64,000 nucleotides of DNA. Origin: Chrysemys picta bellii. Taxonomy: Eukaryota > Chordata > Testudines > Emydidae. Every line of letters starts with the position of its first letter. Within the stretch, counting starts at the first letter, position 1. A model generated the notes under the pieces. The model was not told the origin of the DNA, did no database searches, and saw only the letters and a list, made by a program, of their open reading frames with translations. The translations under genes and the position numbers were made by a program. The stretch is taken from the NCBI RefSeq assembly GCF_011386835.1, contig NC_088797.1:63699587-63763586 (forward strand), read 5' to 3'. Below, in pieces: positions 20,183-29,035 of the stretch.

Positions 20183-22265
20183 AATTGATTATAAACATAG
20201 GGAGAGAACTGATAAGGTAGCCCGGGTGGGGTTTGGGAGGAGGATAGGTGTGAAGGAAAAGGCCACTAAAAAAGTTCAAAATAATGACAGCCTTTTGCTT
20301 GGGGTGAAGTGGGAGGGTGCACGGAGCCTCTTTCCCCCCCCCCCCCCGTGTTCTTACACATCTGGGTGAGGAGGCTATGGAACATGGTGAGGGGGGAGGG
20401 AAGTTATACAGCGGCTGCAGCGGCACTCTGTGATCCTGCTGCTGTTCCTGAAGCTCCACCAGACGCTGGAGCATGTCCGTTTGATCACACAGCAGCCCCA
20501 GTGTTGCAGCCTGCCACCTCTCATCTCGAGCATCCCTCATGGCCTCACGTTCACTGGCATCTTTTCTGTACTTTGATACTGTGTCCTTCCACTCATTCAG
20601 TTGAGCTCTTTCATTGCGGGTGGATTCCATGATTTCAGAGAACATTTCGTCTCACGTCCTTTTTTTTCATCGCCTTATCTGAGATAGTCTTTGGGACGGA
20701 GGAGGGAGGCTTGAAAATTTTGCAGCTGCAGGAGGGATGGAAAAAAGGGAGAGAAGTATTTAAAAAGATACATTTTACAGAACAATGCTTATACTCTTTC
20801 ACGGTGAACAACACTATTCACATTACATAGCACATGTGATTTCGGTACAAGGTCGCATTTTACATCTTAATATTGAGTGCCTGCGGCTTTGGTGTTAGAG
20901 AGCACAGACGCAGGTCCGGGCAACAGAATTCGGCTTGCATGCGGCCATAGTAAGCCATTGTCTTTCGGCTTTTGCAGCCTTCCTAAAAGCAGCGCCCTCC
21001 TTTCCCACATACCAAGCAAAGCACGTTGAGTGCTGCGGTTTTCCTGTTAACATGCAGCAGCAGAAACCAAACTAACCCTCCCTCCCATCCAATGCTCTGG
21101 GATGATCACTTTATCCCTCCCCCCACCGCGTGGCTGGTATCAGGGAAGATCCCTGCTAACCAAACGTGAAAAGCTCAGCGCCAATGATCCCCGCCACCCC
21201 CCGCTTGGCTAACTGCAGGGAAGGATTTCTTTTCAGCCACAGGCAAACAACCCAGTAGGAATGGCCACCTCTGTCCACGTAATTAAATTCCTGTATTACC
21301 ATGAACGATATCACTCTCCTGAGGATAACACAGCGAGATAAAGAACAGATGTTGCTTGAATGCCAGCAAACACCAGGAACATACGCTGCCAGGCTTTGTC
21401 ATGCAATGATACCAGATTACTTGCTACTAGCATGGCGTGGTTAAGTGTCCTACCATGGAGGACGGAATAAGGCTGCACTGCACAGAAACCTTCTGGAAAG
21501 GCTTTTGGAGTACCTCCAGGAGAGCTTAATGGAGATGTCCCTGGAGGATTTGCGCTCCATCCCCAGACACGTCAACAGACTTTTCCAGTAGTGTACTGGC
21601 TGCGAATGCATCCCAAGTCCTCAGGGCAAATTAATCATTAAAAAACGCTTGCTTTTAAACCATGTTTTATATTTACAAAGGTACACTCACCAGAGGTCCC
21701 TTCCATGGCCTCATTTTCTGGGATACTGCCTTGTGAGGGTTGGGAGGGTACTTCAGTCAGGCTGAGAAAAAGATCCTGTCTGTTGGGGAGAACGGAGTGC
21801 TGTGTGCTCTCCACAAGCTCGTTGTCCTCCTCCTCCTCCTCATCTTCACCATCCCCAGAATCCTCAGGCATGGCTGAGATTACCCCCTCCTCGGAATCCA
21901 TGGTCAGAGGTGGGGTAGTGGTGGTGGCCTCCCTAGAATTGCATGCAGCTCAGCGTAGAAGTGGCATGTCTGCGGTTCTGACCCGGAGCGACCGTTTGCC
22001 TCCTTTATTTTTTGATAGGCTTGTCTGAGCTCCTTAACTTTCACACGGCACTGATATGAGTCCCTATTGTGGCCTCTCTCCATCATGCCCTTGGAGATTT
22101 TTCAAATGTTTTGGCATTTCGTCTTTTGGAATGTAGTTCTGCTAGCACAGAATCCTCTCCCCATATAGCGATCAGATCCAGTACCTCCCGTACAGTCCAT
22201 GCTGATGCTCTTTTTTGATTCTCGGACTTCATGGTTACCTGTGCTGAGGAGCTCTGCGTGGTCAC
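20181..22265 (-). pseudogene. Harbinger Myb/SANT-like accessory gene, broken
   Basis: DNA-binding partner of the transposase. Exon 1 (from the ATG near 22,232) encodes RASAWTVREVLDLIAIWGED, then KVKELRQAYQKIKEANGRSG and CHFYAELHAIL, a Myb/SANT-like trihelix domain. An acidic region (EDEEEEEDNELVE) and a donor CTCTG|GTGAGTG at about 21,690 follow. Exon 2 follows a pyrimidine-rich acceptor ending CCTGCAG at about 20,726 and holds MFSEIMESTRNERAQLNEW, a probable coiled coil (about 20,645-20,400) and a basic, Pro/Ser-rich tail. At least three frameshifts break the frame: after the first helix region, before the acidic region, and before MFSEI. It therefore cannot make the full protein. The frame in copy 2 (29.6-30.2 kb) is the better-preserved homologue. 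Confidence 0.8.
21301..21591 (+). pseudogene. Third Harbinger reading frame, copy 1 (unknown protein)
   Basis: Unrecognised protein. A 97-codon frame starts at ATG 21,301 (MNDITLLRITQRD...), contains AMIPDYLLLAW, VSYHGGRNKAAL and YLQESLMEMS, and ends SIPRHVNRLFQ before TAG. It matches the frame at 30,265-30,555 (minus strand) in copy 2 at 76 of 96 residues with no insertion or deletion. One in-frame TAA (21,442-21,444) replaces a Lys codon, and the sequence upstream of the ATG looks frameshifted relative to copy 2, so this copy is broken. It lies inside the intron of the SANT gene, on the opposite strand, and on the same strand as the transposase. Function unknown; no catalytic motif or zinc ligand pattern seen. 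An old exon of the transposase transcript or a separate small gene are both possible. Confidence 0.6.
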
Positions 22266-22655
22266 CTGTGCTCTCCATGCTGGGCAAACAGGATATGAAA
22301 TTCAAAAGTTCGCGGGGCTTTTCCTGTCTACCTGGCCAGTGCATCCGAGTTCAGATTGATGTCCAGAGCGGTCACAATGGTGCACTGTGGGATAGCTCCC
22401 GGAGGCCAATACCGTCGAATTGCAGCCATACTAATCCTAATTCGAAATGGCAATGTCGATTTCGGCACTACTCCCCTCGTCGGGGAGGAGTACAGAAATC
22501 GATTTTAAGAGCCCTTTATTTCAAAGTAAAGGGCTTCATTGTGTGGACGGGTCAGGGTTAATTCGATTTAACGCTGCTAAATTCAAACTAAACTCATAGT
22601 GTAGACCAGGCCTTTGACTAAACTGGTCCAACTTGTGTGTATAGACCAGCCCTGA

Positions 22656-23427
22656 TACAGAGAAACCTCTTAAAATGAATAACTGCTAAGTGAATACACT
22701 CTTTGCATACCCAATCTTCTTGTCTGCCTGCAAGGGAGAGCAGAGGTGTAATGGTGAACAGAGTCAAGTAAGATCACTGAAAAGATGCCTCTTCCCCCAT
22801 TGTAAGCTAAGGAGTGTTCGTGACTCATTAGTTCTGAGGGTATGATCCACAGATGATTAGTAAGACTGTCAAGCGTTCCTTTTCAAGTGCTGATATGGTG
22901 TGAGACATCTCCTTTCCTTCTAGGGTGGGATCCATCCAAATACAGCTAATACCTTTTGTCTCAGCAGCCCAATACTCTAATCCCAACCAGGAATCATGGG
23001 AATGGCTTAAGAACAGGTATATGAATAAATCAGTGAAATGGACAGAATTAAGTGTCCATAACATTATTCAGTGGAACACAGCCATGGATTGTCTCTGTAC
23101 AGAGTCCCTCACCCAACCCACTCTCAGTAATGAAAGTGGAATGAAGTAGGCACTGTGCGTGAATCAGCAATGGGCACACATTCATCTGTACATTTACAGC
23201 AAGGTTCACAGGTGTTTATTAGCTCCCCATGGAGCCAGCATAATTTAACATGGAAAGGAAGGGGTTCATCCCTCATTCTTTCACAGTTATCAGCTGCATT
23301 AACAATGATTTAAGATGGTCCCGAGTAATGGCATACAAACCAAGATCTGGATTTCAGGCATACCAAAATTTGTGGGTGTTTGGTCCCATCTCTAGTAATC
23401 CCAATAACAATCTTCTATAATAAACTT
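22656..23427. other. Intergenic DNA, nothing recognised
   Basis: No exon or clear repeat recognised. Confidence 0.4.
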
Positions 23428-23522
23428 GGGGCCAGATTCTCTGCTTAGCTTAATTTACAATCACAGGGATAGGGCTATTATGGAGCCAGTTACAGCTCTC
23501 TGATGATTCTCTGGCTGGCCCC
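23428..23522. repeat. Palindromic short repeat
   Basis: The left arm GGGGCCAGATTCTCTGC pairs with the right arm GATTCTCTGGCTGGCCCC. About 95 bp, non-coding. Confidence 0.55.
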
Positions 23523-23960
23523 GGACTGTAGGATACACAAACTAGGGGTACAACACTTTGCTTCAAGCTCAGGGTACAACTGGCAAGCTACTTAGTTTCT
23601 AGGGGGGGTTGATTTCCCTCAACATTCATGGTGATCCAAACAGGAGAATTTGGTTGCAATATACCTATATCCTCCAGTCTGGAAAATGTGTTATCTGAAG
23701 GTTATGGCACCATGTAGGAGAGTGAAGGTAAAACTATCCAAACATATACGAAGTCTGATTCTCCTTTCACATTGGTGTAAGTCAGGAGTAACTGCACTAA
23801 GTAAAAAATAAAGTTATGCTGGTTTGAAACCACTCTGAGAGGAAAAGTCAGGCCCATTGCCTCCTCCTTAGCGGCTGATCATTAACTAACCCTGGAGAGT
23901 GAAAACAGGAAAGAGTAAAAGAGGGTTTCGCTGCTGTTTGGTAAGAGGAAGCTTTCAGTC
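23523..23960. other. Intergenic DNA
   Basis: No gene recognised. A decayed palindrome-like stretch lies around 23,750-23,870 (GATTCTCCTTTCACATTGG...). Confidence 0.35.
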
Positions 23961-24235
23961 CTGAGAACAGCCATACTAGGTCACCAATGGTTCATCTAGC
24001 CCAGTATCCTGTGGTCCAACAGTTGCTGATGCCAAGTGCTTGAGAGGGCAACTTATCGAGTGATCCCTCCCTTGTTGTCCAGTAGCCAGAGGTTTAGGGA
24101 CACGTAGAATATGGGGATGCGTCCCTTACTACTGTGGCTAATTGCCATTGATGGACTGATCCTCCATGAACTTATCTAATTCTTTTTTGAACCCAGGTTT
24201 TCATTTTTGCCTTCAAAACATCCCCTGGCAATGAG
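23961..24235 (-). mobile_element. CR1 LINE 3' end, cut by a Harbinger fragment
   Basis: Reverse-strand CR1 3' terminal region (CCATACTAGGTCACCAATGG, CTAGCCCAGTATCCTGTGG, CATTGATGGACTGATCCTCC). It stops abruptly after TCCCCTGGCAATGAGG, where Harbinger subterminal sequence begins. Confidence 0.85.
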
Positions 24236-24390
24236 GTTTCAGCGCTAATCCCCTCGTCGGGGGAGGAGTACCGAAAACTATTTTAACAGCCCTTTAAGTC
24301 AAAAATAACGGCTTCGTTGTGTGGATTGGTGCAGGGTTAAATCGATCTAACGCTGCTAAATTCGACCTAAACTCATAGTGTAGACCAGGG
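24236..24390. mobile_element. Harbinger terminal fragment
   Basis: Homologous to the last 155 bp of Harbinger copy 1: CCCCTCGTCGGGGGAGGAGT, CGTTGTGTGGATTGG, TCTAACGCTGCTAAATTC, ending CTCATAGTGTAGACCAGGG. The other end of an element is absent, so this is a solitary terminus joined to CR1 sequence. Confidence 0.85.
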
Positions 24391-24603
24391 TTTAGTCACA
24401 CTAAGGACTTGATCTAACTCCCACTGATCTCAGTCATTCAATTGACTTTAATGGAAATGGGATTAGAGGGCCAGTGCCATGTGGGGCCAGTGCCTTGTTG
24501 GCTGACTCTAAGGGTGCACCTACACTAGGAGATTTCTTGACAGCAGTACTGGTGTCACCAGCAGTATAAGTGCTACAGTAGACAAGATGCTGCTGTTTTT
24601 AGC

Positions 24604-25375
24604 ATAGAATCATAAAAATATAGGGCTGTAAAGGACCTCAAGAAGTCATCAAGTCTAGCTCCCTGCACTAAGGCAACACTGCTGTTAATACAATCCAGAA
24701 TTATATTAGCCTTTTTCACAATTACATCAAACTGTTGACTCATATTCAATTTGTGATCCACTGTAGCCCCCAGATGCTGCCATCTAGCCAGTTACTCCCC
24801 ATTTTGTAGTTGTGCATTTGATTTTTCCTTCTGAACTGAAGTACTTTGCACTTGTCTTTATTGAATTTCATCTTATCGATTTCAGACCAATTCTCTAATT
24901 TGTCAAATAGTTGTTTTCAATTTTAATCCTGTCCTCCAAAGTACTTGCAACCTCTTCCAGTTTGATGTCATCCACAAATATTATAAGCATACTCTCCACT
25001 TTATTATCCAAATCATTAATGAAAATATTGAATAGCACCGGACCCAGGACTAACTCCTGTGGGACTCCACTAGATACACCTTGTCAGTTTGACAGTGAAC
25101 CATTGATAACTACTCTTTGAGTATGTACTTTCAACCAGTTGTGCACCCACCTTATAATAATTTCATCTAGACCACATTTCCCTAGTTTGCATATGAAAAT
25201 GTCATGTGGGACTGTATCAAAAGCTTTTCTGAAATCAAGATATATCACATCTACTTCTTCTTCCTTATCCACTAAGCCAGTAACCCTGTCAAAGAAGGAA
25301 ATTAGGTTGGTTTGACATGATTTGCTCTTGACAAATCCATGTTGGCTATTCCTTATAATTAGAATTAATTTACTC
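24604..25375 (-). mobile_element. CR1 LINE with reverse-transcriptase fragment
   Basis: On the minus strand a frame at 25,401-25,084 reads through the RT palm: NSQHGFVKSKSCQTNLISFF, then VDVIYLDFRKAFDTVPHD, then IRWVHNWLKVHTQRVV. A second frame continues with GVPQELVLGPVLFNIFINDL and IIFVDDIKLEEV, where the catalytic box appears as FVDD instead of the usual F/YADD. After a stretch matching HKLNMSQQFDVIVKKANIIL, the sequence jumps directly to the CR1 3' end (TATGATTCTATG), so an internal deletion is likely. It is dead: stops, frameshifts and an altered catalytic motif. Confidence 0.9.
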
Positions 25376-25423
25376 AAGGTCACCCAGCGAATAGCCAGCA
25401 TGGATTTGTCAAGAGCAAATCAT
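25317..25423. repeat. Inverted repeat with templated spacer at CR1 junction
   Basis: A 35 bp left arm at 25,317-25,351 (starting ATGATTTGCTCTTGACAAAT) pairs with a right arm at 25,389-25,423 (ending AAGAGCAAATCAT), with one mismatch. The 37 bp spacer contains 28 bases identical to the MIR at 17,003-17,030. The right arm is an inverted copy of CR1 sequence, so the junction looks like template switching during repair or during LINE insertion. Confidence 0.8.
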
Positions 25424-25439
25424 TTCAAATCATGTCCGG

Positions 25440-25822
25440 GCCCCGGGCGTGTTCAAACCCGCACTCCACCCTAGGCCCCGATCCAAACCAACTCCTTCCC
25501 CCAAACCCCTACCTCTGCCCCACCTTTTCCCACCCCTGCTCTTCCCCAAGCCCCCCACCCCTGTTCCACCTCTTCCCACCCCCGCTCGGCCCTCACCCCA
25601 CCCCTTCGCCCAAGCCCCCACGCCCACCCAGCCTCTTCCCGCCCAGTTCTGCCCCCTCCCCATAGCGCACCCCATCCCCCCTCCTTTCCCTGCCCTCCAG
25701 TGCCTCCTGCAAAGCAGTTGTTTGCGGCAGGCGGGAGGCACGGGGGGGGGGGGGGTAAGGTGGAAAGCTGGCTGCCAGTGGGTGCTAAGCCCTGGAGCAC
25801 CCACGGAGTCAGTGCCTATGCC
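25440..25822. repeat. C-rich repeat fragment
   Basis: Very C-rich (CCCCACC, CCCCAAGCCCC units) with a G run at 25,741-25,753, ending GGAGCACCCACGGAGTCAGT GCCTATGCCC (split here at 20 bases). The end resembles the terminus of a common turtle DNA-transposon-derived repeat. Open frames of 77-130 codons here are Pro-rich artefacts. Confidence 0.45.
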
Positions 25823-26299
25823 CAGTGCAGTGCAGTTTTAAATAACACTGAGCAGGAAGAGCACTGAGTCATTGAGAATTTGACACATTCACCTCCTAAA
25901 TGTTGCTGGCTGCCAGAGAAAAATCACCCTGACTCATGAACAGATGTTTGTATTGTGTTGTCATGCTTATGGCACCTTCATTAAGGGCCCAATCTAACTC
26001 CTATTAAAAACAATGTAAAGACTCCAGTACACTTTAACGGGAATTGGATCAGGCCCTAAAAGCAGCTCCTGCTAGCCAAGGAGCAGATGCCTAGACGATC
26101 TGCCATTTTCCTGCTTGGATGCAGTTGGACTGGGAAGCACCCGCAGAGAAAGCCTGCCAGGGTAGGGAGCTGAGGTCCTGGTAGCACAGGGCAGCTGCTG
26201 TGCCAGGAGAGTAGGGGGCCAGCACTAGACCAAAGTGGGCTTCTGGGCTGCGCCGGAATTGGACATGGGATAGGCTGATTTAACAGCTCCCTGTAGCCG

Positions 26300-26300
<1 letters not shown>
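25823..26300. other. Intergenic DNA
   Basis: No gene recognised. A decayed palindrome-type repeat (AGGGCCCAATCTAACTCC ... GGAATTGGATCAGGCCCT) spans about 25,984-26,057. Confidence 0.4.

Positions 26301-26302
<2 letters not shown>

Positions 26303-26346
<44 letters not shown>
26303..26346. repeat. TG/CA dinucleotide microsatellite
   Basis: Twenty-two uninterrupted TG units. Likely length-polymorphic. Confidence 0.98.
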
Positions 26347-26347
<1 letters not shown>

Positions 26348-26699
26348 CAGGAACCCGGGCAGGAGGGCGTGCCAGCTGGTGGAAACAATACTGCCTACCC
26401 ACCCTGGGGCTGAACATCTGTTATAGCATAAGGGACCTCAGTGCACCATGTGCCTTGAGCTTTCAGAAACCAACCTGTAAGAAAGATCATGTGCCAAATT
26501 CCCTTCTGGTGTAACTCTGTTGATCTCAGTAGTTTCTCCAGCAAATATTTGATCCCTTATTTATTGAGTGTAGCTCGTAATAGTTATGAATTATTGCTGG
26601 CTTCAGTTTGGGTTGTCAAAGAGGACTAAACATGGGAACAAAAACAAGTGGTACCTAGCATGGATGTTCACAGTCCTCTCTATTAATAAAAATGCCTGG

Positions 26700-26885
26700 C
26701 TCTTACTGTCAGTAGACTTCAAAGCACTTTATAAGGGAGGTCAGCACAATTATTTCCATTTTACATATGGGGAAACTGAGGCAGGATGATTTATTCAAGG
26801 TCACCCAGCAGCAGAACTGGGATTAGAACTCAAGTCTTCCGAAGCCCAATCCAATACCCTAACCACCACACTACACTACACTGCC
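26700..26885 (-). repeat. MIR-type SINE
   Basis: Reverse MIR signature: CATTTTACATATGGGGAAAC, TGAGGCAGGATGATTTATTC, AAGGTCACCCAGCAGCAGAA, then the CCAATACCCTAACCACCACA box. Confidence 0.8.
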
Positions 26886-26924
26886 CCTTCCATTAGTAGC
26901 TTTTTACTTTGCACTTCTGGAGCA

Positions 26925-27110
26925 TCTTCCATCCCAGGCTGGCAATTCACTCATTGTTTAAACCTCACAGTATGCCTGGGAGCTGGGGAAGCTTTTTTAA
27001 TCCCCACTTAACAGACATGGACACTGAGGCATGGAGGAGTTGAGACTTACCTTAAGTCAGACATCAGTACAGTGACAGGAAGGGAAGCAGAACCCAGGAG
27101 TTATGACATA
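26925..27110 (-). repeat. MIR-type SINE, second copy
   Basis: Diverged reverse MIR: TCCCCACTTAACAGACATGG, ACACTGAGGCATGGAGGAGT, CTTAAGTCAGACATCAGTAC, AGCAGAACCCAGGAG. Lies immediately after the previous MIR. Confidence 0.65.
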
Positions 27111-27284
27111 GTAGATAATGCTCTCCCATTTGATTTGAGCTAGTGAAGTTATTCCTTACAGTAACTAGTAGCGCTCATGAGTCTCCTCTCCAAAGATGGT
27201 TCCCTGCATTCCATACAGATCAGGGTGTGCATGGGCTCCAGTCATCTCACCATTCCACAGCGGACAAATTGAAAATCACAGGCT

Positions 27285-27508
27285 CTCTCATATCAGGAAA
27301 AACTATTTCACTAGGAGGGTGGTGAAACACTGGAATGTGTTACCTAGGGAGGTGGTGGAGTCTCCTTCCTTGGAGGTTTTTAAGGCCCGGCTTGACAAAG
27401 CCCTGGCTGGGATGATTTAGCTGGGAATTGGTCCTGCTTTGAGCAGGGGGTTGGACTAGATGACCTCTTGAGGTCCCTTCCAACTCTGATATTCTATGAT
27501 TCTATGAT
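27285..27508 (+). mobile_element. CR1 LINE 3' end
   Basis: Plus-strand CR1 terminus: GTGGTGAAACACTGGAATGT, GGGAGGTGGTGGAGTCTCCT, GAGCAGGGGGTTGGACTAGA, ending in ATTCTATGATTCTATGAT. It encodes the [20 protein letters not shown] segment of the ORF2 C-terminus. Confidence 0.93.
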
Positions 27509-28205
27509 CAGAGGAATCTAACTCTACTCTATTTCAGACTCTGGGCTTGTCTTCATGGCAAATTAGCTTGGATTAGTACTGTCAAGTTACTCCACTCCAG
27601 CTAGCTCAAATGGAGTGACATGAGAGTACTAACCCAAGTGTGTCTAGTTTGAGTGAGAGTGGCCATCCTGCAAAACAACACTCAGAGCTGCACAGACTGA
27701 GTGGATTAGCAGCTGGTGAGTTGTAACTCAAACTGCTGCAGGACAACACAGAGCTGGAATCCAGAAACATTGCCGCTGTTTTTAAAAGTGCAGGAGCTCA
27801 TCCTAATTTCCTGCCCAGAATTCACTCCTTGTTTTAATGTCCCCATAAACCACTTGGCGCTGACACAAAGATTTTTACAGATTGCTGTGGGATGTTGCTG
27901 TGCACCTAACACTCTTAGCTGTGCTGTACATTTCCCAGCCACTGTACAATTAAAGGCTTTATAAAGTCCACCAAGGTGTTTGCTTAGTTGGAGTGCTGCG
28001 CCTTTTTAATTAGGTCAGACTAATGCACTCAGAGAAATGGTAAATTTTTAGCAAAACTTTTATCTGCAAGGGTGGATTCCTTAAGAATGTCTCATTCGTA
28101 AAGGAGCTCCAGTCCACACCCCAACCCTGTGTAATTTGGTTTTAATATGCTCAGTCCCCTCCGTGAGCTGTTGTATCTCTGAATTCACACTCTGCCACTA
28201 TTATT
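27509..28205. other. Intergenic DNA, possible decayed MITE
   Basis: About 27,541-27,720 resembles a decayed DNA-transposon end (GGGCTTGTCTTCATGGCAAA, TCAAATGGAGTGACATGAGA), with no clear second terminus. Nothing else recognised. Confidence 0.35.
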
Positions 28206-28291
28206 GGCCAGATCGTCACTTGGTGTAAATCAGCTGAACTCCCTTGAAGTCAGTGGAGTTGGATGGATGTACATCAGCTAAGGATCTGGCC
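28206..28291. repeat. Palindromic short repeat
   Basis: The ends GGCCAGATCGTCACTTGGTG and CAGCTAAGGATCTGGCC form an imperfect palindrome around TCCCTTGAAGTCAGTGGAGT. 86 bp. Confidence 0.65.
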
Positions 28292-28417
28292 TATCTCTGT
28301 CTCTGATGCCCTTTGCCTGATGAAGAGAGTGAGAGTCTCAAAAGCCTGCCTTCATGATTCTTTTCAGTTATTTGAATATCACCTTTGATTTCTTCTCTTT
28401 TTTTTTTCCCCCCTCAG

Positions 28418-28600
28418 TCAAACCTTATGTCAAGGACTCCCTTGGGAAAGAAACACTGAAGTTTCTCCTGCATGGTGTGTGATTCCTTGCCTTTCTGCTG
28501 ACAAACTGAATGGTTGGTGCTGACTAGTGATAATTTTACACTTGATGCAATGGGGAACTGAGCAGCCATCTCTCAAGGAATAAAAGCAGGAACTAAAACA
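28418..28600 (+). other. Candidate terminal exon of a host gene
   Basis: A strong 3' splice site (about 28 pyrimidine-rich bases ending CCCTCAG at 28,417) is followed by an open segment. In phase after TC it reads KPYVKDSLGKETLKFLLHGV to TGA at 28,478-28,480. AATAAA lies about 100 bp further (28,579-28,584), with GT-rich sequence beyond. Acceptor, short coding end and poly(A) signal together fit a last exon. I do not recognise the peptide and no upstream exon could be linked. Chance is quite possible. Confidence 0.25.
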
Positions 28601-28858
28601 TGTACATTGTTTTATTTGCTACTGCAACAGCCACATTTCACTGATAATGGCTTATTTATATACAGAGCTTTATAGAGCTCTTTTCATCCTGAAAGATCCC
28701 AAAGCACTTTTAAAACTTATTCACAAACTTAAGCTCTGATCCTACAAAGTCACATGAGTCCTACTTACTCATGCAGCATCTTGCTAAAGTCAGTGGGATG
28801 ACTTGTGTAAGGCTGCAGGATTGGGTGTTACATCAGTAAAATGGGGATTGGGGAAATC

Positions 28859-29035
28859 CAGGAGCGCCACCAGCTTTTCTGCCGCCCTAGGTGACGGAAG
28901 GTTCTGCCCCGAAATGCCGCCCCCCACAGAGGCAGTGGAAGGTCCCGCTGCCGAAATACTGCCGTGGTCGCCGCCCCCCAAATTGTAGCGCCTTCGGCGA
29001 CCACCTAGGTCGCCTAATGGGTTGCGCCAGCCCTG
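28859..29035. mobile_element. hAT MITE, 177 bp
   Basis: Starts CAGGAGCGCCACC and ends GGTTGCGCCAGCCCTG (CAGGGCTGGCGCAACC in reverse). Flanked by a perfect 8 bp duplication GGGAAATC (28,851-28,858 and 29,036-29,043). Its CAGGGCTGGC terminus resembles that of the 3.3 kb hAT element at 53.1 kb. Confidence 0.93.

Larger units (their letters stand above)
18382..22612 (+). mobile_element. PIF/Harbinger transposon, copy 1 (4.2 kb)
   Basis: Terminal inverted repeats: left GGGTATATCTACACTATGAG; right, in reverse, GGCCTGGTCTACACTATGAG. Both flanks carry TTT (18,379-18,381 and 22,613-22,615), a 3 bp duplication as expected for Harbinger. Layout: transposase on the plus strand near the left end, SANT-like gene on the minus strand from the right end, the two converging near 20.1 kb. 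A third conserved reading frame lies inside the SANT intron on the plus strand. The length and two-gene layout are those of an autonomous element. The transposase is open but the partner gene is frameshifted. Confidence 0.93.
18237..22655. mobile_element. Older MITE split by Harbinger copy 1
   Basis: The left part (about 18,237-18,381) has GGTCTAGTTTACAC near its edge and CTAAATCAGTTTAACACC near the insertion point. The right part (22,616-22,655) has ACTAAACTGGTCCAAC and ends GTGTATAGACCAGCCCTG. The outer ends are an imperfect inverted pair of the same TCTACAC class. Harbinger copy 1 sits between them, flanked by TTT on both sides, so this MITE predates it. Boundaries are approximate. Confidence 0.5.

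Noticed and set aside
25432..25841. Pro-rich open frames of 77-130 codons
   Set aside because: Located in a C-rich low-complexity repeat and open on both strands; compositional artefact.
26056..26388. Open frames with poly(His-Thr) or poly(Cys-Val)
   Set aside because: Translation of the TG/CA microsatellite.
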